From the NCBI RefSeq assembly GCF_012271785.1, contig NZ_JAAWVT010000003.1, positions 310,001 to 374,000 of the forward strand: a stretch of 64,000 nucleotides of DNA. The letters run 5' to 3'. Every line of letters starts with the position of its first letter. Position 1 is the stretch's first letter. Shown one piece after another: positions 6,911-17,102 of this stretch. Under the pieces are notes generated by a model, which saw nothing but the letters and a program-made list of their open reading frames with translations, was not told the origin of the DNA and searched no databases. This stretch comes from Paeniglutamicibacter terrestris (GTDB lineage: Bacteria > Actinomycetota > Actinomycetes > Actinomycetales > Micrococcaceae). A program made the position numbers and the translations under genes.

Positions 6911-9439
6911 ATGGGTTCTCACCGGTGGGCGGATCTAGTCGCAAGAGGCAGGTCGAATTCGGTCCCTGGTGTGGGGCTGCTTGCAGACTTCCTTCGTGCT
7001 GTGCTGGCTCGGCGGCCGAAGGACGAAGCCGAACCGGCTCCCGGACCCATGGATTTGCGGGGCGGCTGGTCTCTGCTGGGGGCTTGGATTTCCGCATCTG
7101 CCGGGGTTCGGTTGGGTCAGGCCCAGTTGATTCTCTGGGCACTTGGCTTGTGGTTAGTTGCAGGGATCGGGGTGCTGCTGCTCTTACGACGTAGGCATGG
7201 GCGAATAGGGGAGTCGGCCACCCCGAGTTTTGCTGGCCTTGCGTTGGGCTGTGGTGCGGCGGCCATTGTCTGTACGCAGTTGCTTCTCTCGGGTGTCGGT
7301 CTCATCAACCCAGCTCTGGAGGCGGCGGCTCACAATGGTTCCACCGTACGCATCCAACTGGAACTCGCATCGGCTCCGAGTACTAGCACCGTAACTAACA
7401 GATTCACCCCGGGCGAGCCCGCCCACACGCAATTTACCGCCGATGCCCGCACCGTGGCCGTGAGCAGTGACGGTCGATGGGTGCGAGCGGCGGTGCCAGT
7501 ATGGCTGAGTTTTGCTGAGTCCAAGGCTCCGAGCGGTGAGTTAAGTACCGGCAGTACCGTTGAGTTGCTGGCGACGGTGTCATCGAGTGAACCGGGGGAC
7601 CGTCAGCAGTATTGGATCAATGCCGCAGCGCCGTTGAAAGTGGTTGGGGTGAATGCTGCTCCGAGCGTGTTTAAGCACATGCGTGAGCGTTTTACGGATA
7701 GCAGCACCGCTCTCCCGCACCCTGCTAGGGCGCTGCTGCCGGGCATGGTGTTTGGGGATCGTAGTCCCATGGATCAGGAGCTTTCTACGGCGATGAAGGT
7801 TGCCGGGCTTTCACACCTCAGTGCCGTCAGTGGCGCTAATTGCGCCTTGGTGCTGGGATTTGTGCTGGCGCTGAGCAGAGCTGCAGGACTCGGGCGGGCC
7901 GCCACTTTACTGCTGGGGCTGGCCGCACTGCTCGGCTTTGTCTTCCTAGTCGGAAACGAACCCAGTGTGTTGCGGGCGGCGGTGATGGGCAGCATCGCTG
8001 CAGTGGGAGTCCATGCCAATCGGGGAAGAAATGCGTTGGCCACACTGGGGTTGGCGGTGCTCGTGCTCCTGACCATTGATCCGTGGCTGGCAGGGGAACC
8101 CGCCTTCCAACTATCGACGATGGCCACGGCCGGGATTGTGCTGATGGGCCGACGCATGGCACAGCGGCTGAACCGCTGGTTACCTGCCTTCCTTGCCGAA
8201 GGCACGGCCGTTTCCGTCGCGGCACAGATCGCTTGCCTACCGGTGTTGGTGACTTTGAACCCGAGCTTCTCGCTCTATTCGGTGCCGGCAAACTTGCTGG
8301 TGGCACCGCTGATCCCGCTCATCACCGTGGCAGGGACCTTGGGTGTGGTGGTACTGATTCCGGTGCCCGTGCTGGGTGTGGCGCTGATCTGGGTGGCGGG
8401 CATGCCGACCATGGTGGTGGGTTTGCTGGGCACCTGGATTTCGGAATTGCCTGGCGCACTGCGCCCATGGCCCGTTGGTTTAGCTGGCATCCTGCTGGCT
8501 TGGGGGATCGTCGTGGGGGCGCTGACCGCCCTGGGATACGTTCCTCCGACAGCCGTTCACTGGCGTTCGCGAATTCTGCTCGCTGTCCAAAGTGTTGTCA
8601 CCGGCGTGCTGCTCGGGTTGGTATTGCCCCTGACGGCACTGGTCCCGGTGCCGGTGATCACCGATTGGATCATAGCGGCCTGCGATGTGGGTCAGGGTGA
8701 TGGGATGGTGCTCAACGCCGGGGCGGCGGGAGCGGTGGTTGTGGACACGGGCAAGGAGCCCGAGGCCATGAATGCTTGCCTCAAACGCCTGAAGGTCAAG
8801 AACGTGGCGGCACTCTTCATCTCACATCGCCACGCCGACCACGATGGCGGGATCGCCGGAGTCGCGGCAGGACGCACTGTAGGTAGCTTCTTCTATTCGG
8901 TCGCCGACGATCCTGCCGATCCGCCGCACTTAGCCGACACATCGGGTCAGCAGAAGACCGCTACCCAGCTCGGTTCCGGGGCTACCGGCAAAGCCGGAAC
9001 CGTCTCGTGGAACGTGCTGGGACCCATCCCGGGCGGTATTAATACGGGGGAGAACGATGCTTCCCTGGTTATCAGGTTCGAGATCCAGGTGTCGGGTTCG
9101 GATCGCCGGGTTTCGTTACTTGCCACCGGCGACATGCAGGAAGAGGCCATGGACCAGCTCATCGCTCAGGGAACTATCACACACGCCGACATCTTGAAGG
9201 TCTCCCACCATGGAGCCGCTAACGGAGGGATTCACACCGCACCCACGGTGCGCCCGGTACTGGCTTTGGTCAGCGTCGGTAAGGACAACACCTATGGTCA
9301 CCCCTCCGATACCGCGCTGCGGGCACTTGAGGTAAACAATGTGAGAGTCATGCGCACGGATCTGAGCGGAACCATCATCGTGAGCTGGGGTGATCGTGGC
9401 TTGAGCGTCTCCTCGCTTGGGCCTTCTACGACCCAGTGA
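6911..9439 (+). CDS. comEC: ComEC/Rec2-family DNA uptake channel protein
   Basis: An 842-residue polytopic membrane protein. ComEC carries single-stranded DNA across the cytoplasmic membrane in natural competence. The N-terminus has hydrophobic segments and the DLR...W motif common in actinobacterial ComEC. The competence domain follows (HLSAVSGANCALVLGFVL near residue 300, many TM helices to about 570). The C-terminus is a metallo-beta-lactamase-like domain with DVGQGDGMVL, SHRHADHDGG (about 637-646) and KVSHHGAANGG. The zinc-ligand motif is complete. The ATG at 6911 lacks a clear ribosome site; ATG 7049 is an alternative. holA follows, as usual, but the expected upstream comEA is not present. 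Confidence 0.92.
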   Translation: MGSHRWADLVARGRSNSVPGVGLLADFLRAVLARRPKDEAEPAPGPMDLRGGWSLLGAWISASAGVRLGQAQLILWALGLWLVAGIGVLLLLRRRHGRIGESATPSFAGLALGCGAAAIVCTQLLLSGVGLINPALEAAAHNGSTVRIQLELASAPSTSTVTNRFTPGEPAHTQFTADARTVAVSSDGRWVRAAVPVWLSFAESKAPSGELSTGSTVELLATVSSSEPGDRQQYWINAAAPLKVVGVNAAPSVFKHMRERFTDSSTALPHPARALLPGMVFGDRSPMDQELSTAMKVAGLSHLSAVSGANCALVLGFVLALSRAAGLGRAATLLLGLAALLGFVFLVGNEPSVLRAAVMGSIAAVGVHANRGRNALATLGLAVLVLLTIDPWLAGEPAFQLSTMATAGIVLMGRRMAQRLNRWLPAFLAEGTAVSVAAQIACLPVLVTLNPSFSLYSVPANLLVAPLIPLITVAGTLGVVVLIPVPVLGVALIWVAGMPTMVVGLLGTWISELPGALRPWPVGLAGILLAWGIVVGALTALGYVPPTAVHWRSRILLAVQSVVTGVLLGLVLPLTALVPVPVITDWIIAACDVGQGDGMVLNAGAAGAVVVDTGKEPEAMNACLKRLKVKNVAALFISHRHADHDGGIAGVAAGRTVGSFFYSVADDPADPPHLADTSGQQKTATQLGSGATGKAGTVSWNVLGPIPGGINTGENDASLVIRFEIQVSGSDRRVSLLATGDMQEEAMDQLIAQGTITHADILKVSHHGAANGGIHTAPTVRPVLALVSVGKDNTYGHPSDTALRALEVNNVRVMRTDLSGTIIVSWGDRGLSVSSLGPSTTQ

Positions 9440-9537
9440 TCAACACGGTCCCGTACCTAAGGCATCCGGTGATGCCGCAGATTGTCGTTGGCGATAGGAT
9501 CGATAAGGTTTGAAAATCACTATCTAAAGGGTTGGTC

Positions 9538-10536
9538 ATGGCAGCGCCACGAGGCACGTCCAAGAATGCCGGTATTTCCTGGCGGTCGGTGACTCCGGCA
9601 CCGTTGATCCTCTTGCAAGGTTCCGAAGAGTTGCTTGCCAGCCGTGCCTTCGAAACCGTGCGTACGGCCTTACGCGGCAACGCGGAGATCGAAATGACCC
9701 GCTTTGAAGCCAATAGCTACGAACGTGGCGAATTGCTCCTAGCTTCCAGCCCTTCGCTCTTTAGCGAAACTAAGCTCATCGAGATTCGTCAGCTGGGCAC
9801 CATGAACGAGGACTTCCTCAATGATGCGCTGTCCTATGCCAAATCGCCGGCGCCCGACGCCACCCTGGTGATGCATCACAGTGGTGGAGTACGCGGAAAG
9901 AAGCTACTTGACGCGCTCAAGGCAGCCGGGGCCATCGTGGTGGATTGCCAGCCGTTAAAGAAGGACGCCGAAAAGATCGACTTTGTGGCGCAAGAGTTCC
10001 GCACCGCAAAACGCAAGCTCACCGCCGAGGGGTCCCGAGCCCTAGTGGCAGCGCTAGGCAGTGATCTCTCCGAGTTGGCTGCTGCATGCTCCCAGCTGCT
10101 CCAGGACACCACCGGCGCCGTTGACCAGGACGTTGTTGATAAGTATTACGGCGGGCGAGTTGAAGCCACCGGCTTCAAGGTAGCCGATGCCGCCCTAGCC
10201 GGACGCGCAGACGTTGCGTTGAGCACCTTGCGCCATGCACTGGCCACGGGTACCGACCCGGTGCCGATCGTTGCCACGCTCGCCATGAAGCTCCGCCAGG
10301 TCGCGAAGGTCGCAGGTGTTCGCAAGTCCTCCGGACAGCTGGCCAGCGAATTGGGTATGGCGCCATGGCAGGTCCAGCAGGCGCAGGAACAGGCCAGGAA
10401 TTGGAAGGCCGAGGACCTTGCTCGCTGTATTCGTCTGGTTGCCGAAGCTGATGCCCAGGTGAAGGGCGCATCACGCGATCCCGAGTACGCGGTGGAGCGT
10501 GCAGTAATGCAGATTTCCTTGGCGGCTCGACACTAA
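9538..10536 (+). CDS. holA: DNA polymerase III subunit delta
   Basis: A 332-residue clamp-loader delta subunit, which opens the beta sliding clamp during replication. The N-terminus (TPAPLILLQGSEELLASRAFETVRTAL) and C-terminal helical domain (KLRQVAKVAG...LGMAPWQVQQAQEQARNWKAEDL) match actinobacterial HolA, and the length is normal. The ATG at 9538 has AAAGGG 6-7 nt upstream and is preferred over the in-frame TTG at 9532. Its position after comEC is the standard order in Actinobacteria. Confidence 0.92.
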   Translation: MAAPRGTSKNAGISWRSVTPAPLILLQGSEELLASRAFETVRTALRGNAEIEMTRFEANSYERGELLLASSPSLFSETKLIEIRQLGTMNEDFLNDALSYAKSPAPDATLVMHHSGGVRGKKLLDALKAAGAIVVDCQPLKKDAEKIDFVAQEFRTAKRKLTAEGSRALVAALGSDLSELAAACSQLLQDTTGAVDQDVVDKYYGGRVEATGFKVADAALAGRADVALSTLRHALATGTDPVPIVATLAMKLRQVAKVAGVRKSSGQLASELGMAPWQVQQAQEQARNWKAEDLARCIRLVAEADAQVKGASRDPEYAVERAVMQISLAARH

Positions 10537-10863
10537 AGGTTCATCTTCGCGGGCAGTGATATAGCGCGCGAGTTGATGGTGAGCGGCGCGCTGCGCTCGT
10601 GGGCGGGTTGTTCACCCCGATATAGCGACCACAATCGTCTAGCCCGAGAATTACGAGCTTGTCGGGCGAGAAAGTACAGCCCGGGGCCGCGATGATAGCT
10701 CGGTCCCGCAGAGTGAAGATCTGCTCACTTGCCACCTAGCTCAACACGCTGAGCACGGCTTCAGGATCAGCTCGTGAGCCGTAGGCATTGTGGTCGATGT
10801 TTGACGACGGATGGAATCCATCAGCAGAACTCGATTTTTGAAAGTCAGCGTGAAGTTAAAAAC
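10537..10863. other. intergenic, no assigned gene
   Basis: Lies between holA and the rpsT terminator. A minus-strand frame 10541-10735 (64 residues, ASEQIFTLRDRAIIAAPGCTF...) looks slightly coding-like and may be a remnant, but I recognise no family and see no good start. Confidence 0.4.
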
Positions 10864-10907
10864 GACAGGCTCCCTTTCCCCTAGATATGGGGGAGAGGGA
10901 GCCTGTC
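10864..10907 (-). terminator. rpsT terminator
   Basis: An 18-bp GC-rich stem (GACAGGCTCCC... paired with ...GGGAGCCTGTC) is followed on the minus strand by GTTTTTAA. It is a strong intrinsic terminator for rpsT. Confidence 0.9.
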
Positions 10908-10925
10908 GATGCAGTGAAGCAATCC

Positions 10926-11186
10926 TTAGAGGGCGTTAACCTTCTTGGAGATGGCCGACTTGTGGTTTGCTGCGTTGTTCTTGTGCAGCACACCCTTCGT
11001 TGCGGCCTTATCGATCTTGCGGCCAGCTGCAAGCAGTGCTGCAGTTGCTGCATCCTTGTCTTCGGCTACAACGGCAGTGTTAACTGCGCGGATTGCAGTG
11101 CGAATCTCGGACTTGACGGCAGCGTTACGCTGGCGCGACTTCTCGTTGGTGAGAATGCGCTTCTTCTGGGACTTGATATTTGCCAC
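10926..11186 (-). CDS. rpsT: 30S ribosomal protein S20
   Basis: An 86-residue S20 that binds 16S rRNA in the small subunit body. The sequence starts [21 protein letters not shown] and ends [19 protein letters not shown], the expected full-length family pattern, rich in Lys/Arg and Ala. The frame is open upstream to 11315, but homology fixes the start at the GTG at 11186. It is monocistronic, with its own terminator, between holA and the PemK-like gene. Confidence 0.96.
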   Translation of the reverse strand: MANIKSQKKRILTNEKSRQRNAAVKSEIRTAIRAVNTAVVAEDKDAATAALLAAGRKIDKAATKGVLHKNNAANHKSAISKKVNAL

Positions 11187-11492
11187 TGTATTTAAACTCT
11201 CTTGCTCATCGCTTATATGGTCGGTGAGGGATATCTTCCGGGCCATTGACTGAGCGGCGTGGGGATACCTATGGCGACCCGGGAGAAGTGCCCGTCGACC
11301 TGCGCGGACACACAAGATGTAATACTAGCAGGTTCAGGTGGCCATCTCGACACGTCGGGGACATTTGTGTTGTGATCTAGGACCGTTCACTGGTCTGTTG
11401 ATTCATGAGTGTGCACCCAGATCGGCTAAGCGCAAACATCAGAAATCCCGCGCAGGGGCAGGGGTTTCGTGCAAGTAACCCAACATCAAAAA
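11187..11492. other. rpsT upstream region
   Basis: About 300 bp that must contain the rpsT promoter on the minus strand. No other gene or structured element was seen before the hairpin at 11493. Confidence 0.5.
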
Positions 11493-11536
11493 AGCCCTGC
11501 GCCGCGCCGCTTAGGTGAGCGGGATGGCGCAGGGCT
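11493..11536 (-). terminator. terminator of the PemK-like gene
   Basis: Arms AGCCCTGCGCC and GGCGCAGGGCT; on the minus strand the stem is followed by TTTTTTGATG. Confidence 0.88.
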
Positions 11537-11560
11537 AAATGCCGGGCAAAGATGCCGGGA

Positions 11561-12136
11561 TCAGGCCGAGGCTAGGCTTTCGGCAACACGCGTAAAGTTC
11601 TGGCGATCCATGATGGCGCCCTCGCGGCGGATGCCGCCCTCACTCAGGCGGATGACTCGGTCCAGTTTCACTTCGCTCGGGCGCCCCTGCTTGTCCCAGG
11701 CCCCGGTTCCGACGTCTAGGTAGTCCCTGTCATTGGTGCGCGTATTGGTGTGGTCCTTGGAGGTCAGCATTAGGGCCAGCAGGTAGTTGGCATCACGACC
11801 CACCAGCAACACCGGGCGATCCTTACCCTGGGCATGGTCCTCTTCATAGGGGACCCATGCCCAAACGACTTCCCCTGGGTCCGGGCGCCCGTCGGCTTGA
11901 GGTGCGTACTGTGCGTTAACGGTTCCGGGGAAATCCCCGGGATATCCGCCGAACTCCCAGCTTCCCTTGGCGTTGCTGCTCGTTGTTGATGCGGTGGGCC
12001 GACGCGTCGAGGGTGAAGATCCGCTGCGGTTTGAGCCGCGGTTCGCGTTGGAACCCTGTTGCTTTGCTGCATCCTTCAGGGCAGATCCGAGTGCGCGGCC
12101 GATGAACCTGAGAATGGCTGAGGAATTGAACTTCAT
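11561..12136 (-). CDS. PemK/MazF-family protein with long N-terminal tail
   Basis: A 191-residue protein. The C-terminal half (about residues 85-190) has the PemK/MazF-like core: PGEVVWAWVPYEED, DRPVLLVGRDANYLLALMLTSKDH and VKLDRVIRLSEGGIRREGAIMDRQNF. MazF-type proteins are mRNA interferases in toxin-antitoxin pairs. The first ~80 residues are low-complexity Ser/Gly/Asn/Arg-rich, and this is unusual for a free toxin. No antitoxin gene is adjacent. Related single-copy genes beside lepA occur in Micrococcaceae, so a housekeeping or growth-control role may be more likely than a classic TA toxin; that is inference. Confidence 0.82.
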   Translation of the reverse strand: MKFNSSAILRFIGRALGSALKDAAKQQGSNANRGSNRSGSSPSTRRPTASTTSSNAKGSWEFGGYPGDFPGTVNAQYAPQADGRPDPGEVVWAWVPYEEDHAQGKDRPVLLVGRDANYLLALMLTSKDHTNTRTNDRDYLDVGTGAWDKQGRPSEVKLDRVIRLSEGGIRREGAIMDRQNFTRVAESLASA

Positions 12137-12271
12137 GTGGTCAAACTACCAGTTTGGACTCGCGTTCGGCTCGTGGTGCGACACCGTGGCCCTAGTCATG
12201 GGACAATGGCCTGTGCGCAGCAAGTTGCGCGCCCCTGAACATTTTCGTCCCCCATTAGCGAGGTCCCTTAC

Positions 12272-14116
12272 GTGTCACCCTTGGCCCGCACCGCACCGGT
12301 GCCTGCCGCGACAGATCCGGCGATCATCAGAAATTTCTGCATCATCGCCCACATCGACCACGGCAAGTCGACCCTGGCCGACCGGATGTTGCAGCTCACC
12401 GGAGTCGTCTCCTCACGCGATATGAAGGCCCAGTACCTGGACCGAATGGATATCGAGCGAGAACGCGGCATCACCATCAAGTCCCAGGCCGTTCGCATGC
12501 CTTGGGAGGTTGATGGTCAGTCCTACGCACTGAACATGATCGACACCCCCGGGCACGTCGACTTCACCTATGAGGTTTCGCGTTCGCTGGCCGCCTGCGA
12601 AGGCGCGATCCTGTTGGTGGACGCCGCCCAGGGTATTGAGGCCCAGACGCTGGCAAACCTCTATTTGGCGATTGAGAATGACATGACGATCATTCCCGTG
12701 CTGAACAAGATTGACCTTCCCTCTGCACAGCCGGAAAAGTATGCGGCGGAGATTTCCAAGCTCATTGGCTGCGAACCGGAGGACATCCTTCAGGTTTCGG
12801 GCAAGACCGGCATGGGCGTTGAGGCCCTGCTGGACAAGGTCGTTCGCGACCTGCCGGCCCCCGTAGGGGATCCGGACGCACCGGCCCGCGCCATGATCTT
12901 TGACTCGGTGTACGACACCTACCGCGGCGTCGTGACCTATGTCCGAGTTGTCGACGGCAACATCTCGCCGCGCGAGAAGGTCCAGATGATGTCCACGGGT
13001 ACCGTTTATGACCTGCTGGAAATCGGAGTCTCCTCACCGGAGCCGGTTCCTTCCAAGGGTCTGGGCGTCGGTGAGGTGGGATACCTCATCACCGGCGTGA
13101 AGGACGTACGCCAGTCAAAGGTCGGCGACACCGTCACCAACTTTGCCAAGCCGGCGGAAAAATCGTTGGGCGGTTACCAAGACCCGAAGCCGATGGTCTT
13201 CTCCGGTCTGTACCCGATCGACGGTTCGGACTACCCTGCCCTGCGTGATGCGCTGGATAAGCTGCAGCTTAACGATGCGGCACTGACCTATGTCCCGGAG
13301 ACCTCCGTGGCCTTGGGCTTCGGTTTCCGCGTCGGTTTCTTGGGTCTATTGCACCTGGAAATTACTCGCGAACGCCTGGAAGCCGAGTTCAATCTGGACC
13401 TGATCTCCACCGCACCCAACGTGGTGTACGAGGTCATGACCGATGACAAAAAGCTGCGCACCGTGACCAACCCGAGTGAGTTCCCCGACGGGAAGATCCT
13501 CGAGGTACACGAGCCGATGGTTGCCGGCACGATTCTGGCACCCCACGAATTTGTTGGCGCCATCATGGAATTGTGCCAGTCACGCCGTGGTGTCATGCGC
13601 GGCATGGATTACCTCTCCGAGGAACGCGTGGAGATCCGTTACTGGCTTCCGCTGGCAGAAATCGTCTTCGACTTCTTCGACGTGCTCAAGTCCAAGACCC
13701 GCGGGTACGCCTCGCTGGACTGGAAGGCCGACGGCGAACAGATTTCCGATTTGGTGAAGGTCGACATTCTGCTCCAAGGTGAGCAGGTTGACGCCTTCAG
13801 TGCTGTCACGCACCGCGACAAGGCGTACGCCTACGGACTGATGATGACCAAGAAGCTGCGCGAACTCATTCCTCGCCAGCAGTTTGAGGTGCCGATTCAG
13901 GCGGCCATTGGCTCACGCATCATCGCGCGCGAATCCATCCGAGCGATCCGTAAGGACGTTTTGGCCAAGTGCTACGGTGGCGATATTAGCCGTAAGCGCA
14001 AGCTGCTCGAAAAGCAGAAGGCCGGTAAGAAGCGCATGAAGATGGTTGGTCGTGTGGAGGTTCCGCAGGAAGCCTTCATTGTTGCCCTCTCCTCCGACGA
14101 GCCCAAGAAGAAATAG
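12272..14116 (+). CDS. lepA: elongation factor 4 (LepA), ribosome-associated GTPase
   Basis: A 614-residue translational GTPase that binds the ribosome and affects initiation/back-translocation. GTPase motifs are complete: [15 protein letters not shown], the switch-[18 protein letters not shown] and NKIDLP. Elongation-factor domains 2-3 and V follow, then the LepA-specific C-terminus with [13 protein letters not shown]. The start is GTG. It ends 2 bp before hemW, so the two are cotranscribed. Confidence 0.96.
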   Translation: MSPLARTAPVPAATDPAIIRNFCIIAHIDHGKSTLADRMLQLTGVVSSRDMKAQYLDRMDIERERGITIKSQAVRMPWEVDGQSYALNMIDTPGHVDFTYEVSRSLAACEGAILLVDAAQGIEAQTLANLYLAIENDMTIIPVLNKIDLPSAQPEKYAAEISKLIGCEPEDILQVSGKTGMGVEALLDKVVRDLPAPVGDPDAPARAMIFDSVYDTYRGVVTYVRVVDGNISPREKVQMMSTGTVYDLLEIGVSSPEPVPSKGLGVGEVGYLITGVKDVRQSKVGDTVTNFAKPAEKSLGGYQDPKPMVFSGLYPIDGSDYPALRDALDKLQLNDAALTYVPETSVALGFGFRVGFLGLLHLEITRERLEAEFNLDLISTAPNVVYEVMTDDKKLRTVTNPSEFPDGKILEVHEPMVAGTILAPHEFVGAIMELCQSRRGVMRGMDYLSEERVEIRYWLPLAEIVFDFFDVLKSKTRGYASLDWKADGEQISDLVKVDILLQGEQVDAFSAVTHRDKAYAYGLMMTKKLRELIPRQQFEVPIQAAIGSRIIARESIRAIRKDVLAKCYGGDISRKRKLLEKQKAGKKRMKMVGRVEVPQEAFIVALSSDEPKKK

Positions 14117-14118
14117 TT

Positions 14119-15348
14119 ATGCCCTCTGCTTTACCCCTCGGGGACCCGGCGCCGGCTGACGGCTTGCTTCCGGCAAGTTGTATCACCGGCGCCGCGGAGC
14201 GTACCTTCTCGGTATACGTCCATATTCCCTTCTGCGCGGTGCGCTGTGGCTACTGTGACTTCAACACCTACACGGCCCATGAGCTGGGTTCCGGATCCAG
14301 CCAGGAGTCCTATGCCGAGGCGGTTTCCGCGGAAATTGCCTTTGGCGCCACGGTACTTGAGACCTCCGGGGTTCCTCGGCGTGAAGTCTCCACCGTCTTC
14401 TTCGGTGGGGGCACGCCGACCCTGCTGCCCGCAGCAGATTTAGTCCGGGTGCTGGCCGAAATTCGTACCCAATGGGATTTGGCGCCCGACGCCGAAGTCA
14501 CCACCGAGGCTAACCCGGACTCCGTGACCAGCGAATCCCTGCAGGCTTTGGCCGACGGCGGCTTCACCCGTGTGTCCATCGGCATGCAGTCAGCGGTTCC
14601 GCACGTCTTGGCCACCCTTGACCGGACGCACAATCCCGATCGAGTGGGTCAGGCAGTTGCCTGGGCAAAGGAAGCTGGCCTGGCGGTCAGCGTTGATCTG
14701 ATCTACGGAACTCCGGGGGAGTCCATCGAGGACTGGCGCACCAGCGTGCAGACCGCGCTGTCCTACGACCCGGACCATATCTCTGCCTATGCACTGATCA
14801 TCGAGGAAGGCACCCGCCTCTTCGGGCAGATCCGCCGCGGTGAGGTGGCAGACATTGACGATGATGATCACGCCGATAAATACCTGATTGCCGACGAGCT
14901 CTTTGCTGCCGCCGGATTCCAATGGTACGAGGTCAGCAACTGGTCTAAGACCGAGGAAAACCGCTGCCTGCACAACCTCGCCTATTGGCGGGGAGGTGAC
15001 TGGTGGGGAGCGGGCCCCGGTGCCCACTCCCACGTGGGCGGGCTGCGCTGGTGGAACGTTAAACACCCGGCGGCTTACCAGCAGCGCATCGATGCTGGAA
15101 CCTCGCCGGCTGCAGGCCGCGAAACCCCGGACGCGGACGCTCGCTATCTGGAGAAGGCCATGCTGCTCACGCGCATTGTTGATGGCATGAACATCGCCGA
15201 TCTTCAGCCTGCCGGACGCACGGCCATTGCCGGGCTGATTGCCGACGGTTTGGTGGTCCCGGAGGCCGCCTTCGCTAAGAAGGTCGTGCTGACCTTGCAG
15301 GGACGGCTACTGGCCGATGCTGTATTGCGAAGACTGCTGGACTTCTAG
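14119..15348 (+). CDS. hemW: radical SAM heme chaperone HemW
   Basis: A 409-residue HemN-like radical SAM protein. HemW proteins carry heme to respiratory enzymes and were formerly annotated as oxygen-independent coproporphyrinogen oxidase. The 4Fe-4S ligands are C39, C43 and C46 in HIPFCAVRCGYCDF. FFGGGTPTLLP, TEANPDS and IYGTPGES follow in the usual order, with a HemN-type C-terminus. HemN's extra N-terminal cysteine is absent in the CxxxCxxC form, as expected for HemW. It is in an operon with lepA and is followed by a bidirectional hairpin. Confidence 0.93.
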   Translation: MPSALPLGDPAPADGLLPASCITGAAERTFSVYVHIPFCAVRCGYCDFNTYTAHELGSGSSQESYAEAVSAEIAFGATVLETSGVPRREVSTVFFGGGTPTLLPAADLVRVLAEIRTQWDLAPDAEVTTEANPDSVTSESLQALADGGFTRVSIGMQSAVPHVLATLDRTHNPDRVGQAVAWAKEAGLAVSVDLIYGTPGESIEDWRTSVQTALSYDPDHISAYALIIEEGTRLFGQIRRGEVADIDDDDHADKYLIADELFAAAGFQWYEVSNWSKTEENRCLHNLAYWRGGDWWGAGPGAHSHVGGLRWWNVKHPAAYQQRIDAGTSPAAGRETPDADARYLEKAMLLTRIVDGMNIADLQPAGRTAIAGLIADGLVVPEAAFAKKVVLTLQGRLLADAVLRRLLDF

Positions 15349-15391
15349 TCCCAGTATTGGCCGGCCAAAAGGTTCGGTGAAAAAACGGCAA

Positions 15392-15456
15392 CAAAAAAAC
15401 GGTGTGGAACTCGCCATTCGCCTTGCGGCGGTGCTGAGCTCCACACCGTTTTTTGT
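15392..15456. terminator. bidirectional terminator between hemW and the DUF4870 gene
   Basis: ACAAAAAAACGGTGTGGA pairs with TCCACACCGTTTTTTGT around a 26-nt loop. A-run on one side and T-run on the other suit termination of both convergent genes. Confidence 0.88.
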
Positions 15457-15470
15457 GGTGTCAGTTCTTC

Positions 15471-15884
15471 CTAGTGGAAGAGGCGCAGATTCAGTCCATA
15501 GCGGTACGGCCGCGACTTATTCACGTTGATGCCGGCACGTACTCCGCTGACGGTGAGGAAGAGCCAGTCAATAACCACCAGGACCGCAAAGACCCATCCG
15601 ATGACCGGGATGAGCGAGAGCAGCTGAAGCACGATCGCCAGAATGGTTAACGGGAAGGTGAAATTCAACGCTTCCTTTGACTCCTGGGCGGTGAAGGGGC
15701 CACGCGAGCGGAACACCGAGTAAATGATCAGCGCGGGGATGCATCCGAGGATCGCACCGAAGTGGGCGATCGTTGCCCACTGCCTGTCCTCGGTTGGCGT
15801 CAGTGGCAGGGGTGCGGCGGAAGAGCCTTCGAATCGATCCGGCTGACTTTGACCACCGGGTGCTTTTCGTGCCTCGTTTACCAC
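15471..15884 (-). CDS. DUF4870 (Tic20-like) membrane protein
   Basis: A 137-residue integral membrane protein. After a ~40-residue polar N-terminus come WATIAHFGAILGCIPALIIYSVF, then TAQESKEALNFTFPLTILAIVLQLLSLIPVIGWVFAVLVVIDWLFLTVSGVRA, the usual DUF4870 arrangement of four helices with the conserved SKEALNF motif. Function unknown. The start is GTG at 15884. It is convergent with hemW. Confidence 0.88.
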   Translation of the reverse strand: MVNEARKAPGGQSQPDRFEGSSAAPLPLTPTEDRQWATIAHFGAILGCIPALIIYSVFRSRGPFTAQESKEALNFTFPLTILAIVLQLLSLIPVIGWVFAVLVVIDWLFLTVSGVRAGINVNKSRPYRYGLNLRLFH

Positions 15885-16078
15885 TGCTGCAGTCCTCTTC
15901 GTAGGGATGATTGAATCGAACGCCAGTTTATCCTCAAAGCAATGCCGTGAACTAACACGAAATGCCCACAGGATGGCATTTTCGGCGCAGGAGGCGCATT
16001 GTGATCATTTTGTCACCAACACTGGGCGCGGATCCGCTCCTTCGTCCGCCGGTGGTGATCAAGCTCATGGCGAAACGC

Positions 16079-16933
16079 TTAGTGCCCCTCGGCGGTGAGG
16101 AAGTCGATGACCTCTTCCACCCGGCCCAAGAGTGATGGTTCCAGATCCGCATAGGAGCGCACCTGGCCAAGGATGCGTTCCCAGCCCTGGGCCACGTCAA
16201 TCTGTTCGGCGTACGGCCAGCCCAGACCCTTGAGGATGCCAGTCTTCCAGTCGGTGCCGCGCGGAACTACCGGCCACGCCTTGATTTTCAGTACCGAGGG
16301 CCTGATGGCTTGCCAGACATCAACATAGGGGTGACCGACGATCAGCACATTGCCGGCTGCTCCGGGTACTCGCATGGCCTCGGCAGCGATTTTTGCTTCC
16401 TTGGTGCCGGAAACCAGGTGGTCAACGAGAATGCCGAGTTTGCGCTGTGGCGACGGATTGAAGGCGCGGATGGCGGAAGCGAGATCATCAACACCGTGCA
16501 ACGGTTCAACGACGATGCCTTCAACACGCAAGTCGTGCCCCCAGACCTTCTCCACCAACTGCGCGTCGTGCTTACCCTCGACCCAAATGCGGCTGGCCCG
16601 AGCCGTGCGGGCCTTCATATTCGTGACCATGCGTGAGCCCGACGCGCTGCGCGCGGTGCCCTGAGGTGCCGGGGGAACCGCGGCGGGCTCGATGATTTCC
16701 ACCGGCTCACCCTCCAGCAGGAAGCCGAATCCGGCGCGGAAGGATCGGGTACGTCCGTGACGATCCTCGAGGACCAATACCCGCATGCCCCCAGATTTTT
16801 CGGTGCGCACCACTTCACCCACCCAGCCACTTTCCACGTCCTCCAGCAGGAGTCCACGGGCAAGTGGGACCTGACGCAAAACACGTTTCTTGGGGGCGCT
16901 GATGTCCTGGGCGCCCCACCCTTGATAGTTCAT
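16079..16933 (-). CDS. DUF3097 protein
   Basis: A 284-residue actinobacterial protein of the DUF3097 family. The central part has a TOPRIM-like look (RIWVEGKHDAQLVEKVWG, PLHGVDDL, LGILVDHLVSGTKE, VLIVGHPYVDVWQAI), suggesting nucleic-acid or nuclease-type chemistry; that is inference. I chose ATG 16933 (MNYQGWGAQDIS) because the family pattern begins there. ATG 16969 and GTG 17023 are in-frame alternatives. It is divergent from hrcA, and this is the usual position of the family in Micrococcaceae. Confidence 0.85.
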   Translation of the reverse strand: MNYQGWGAQDISAPKKRVLRQVPLARGLLLEDVESGWVGEVVRTEKSGGMRVLVLEDRHGRTRSFRAGFGFLLEGEPVEIIEPAAVPPAPQGTARSASGSRMVTNMKARTARASRIWVEGKHDAQLVEKVWGHDLRVEGIVVEPLHGVDDLASAIRAFNPSPQRKLGILVDHLVSGTKEAKIAAEAMRVPGAAGNVLIVGHPYVDVWQAIRPSVLKIKAWPVVPRGTDWKTGILKGLGWPYAEQIDVAQGWERILGQVRSYADLEPSLLGRVEEVIDFLTAEGH

Positions 16934-17102
16934 CGTGTCACTTTCGGCTATCAGCTGATGTTGGGTCATCGTCCTTGGTTCTTGGTCGCGTACCGCCGGC
17001 TTCGGCCGGGACTCCGCGCCCACGTGGGGCGGCAGTGTGTCGAAGTACGCATCAAGCTATGGGACCAGACCATGCTAACAAGTACGTAAGATCGTATTAG
17101 AC

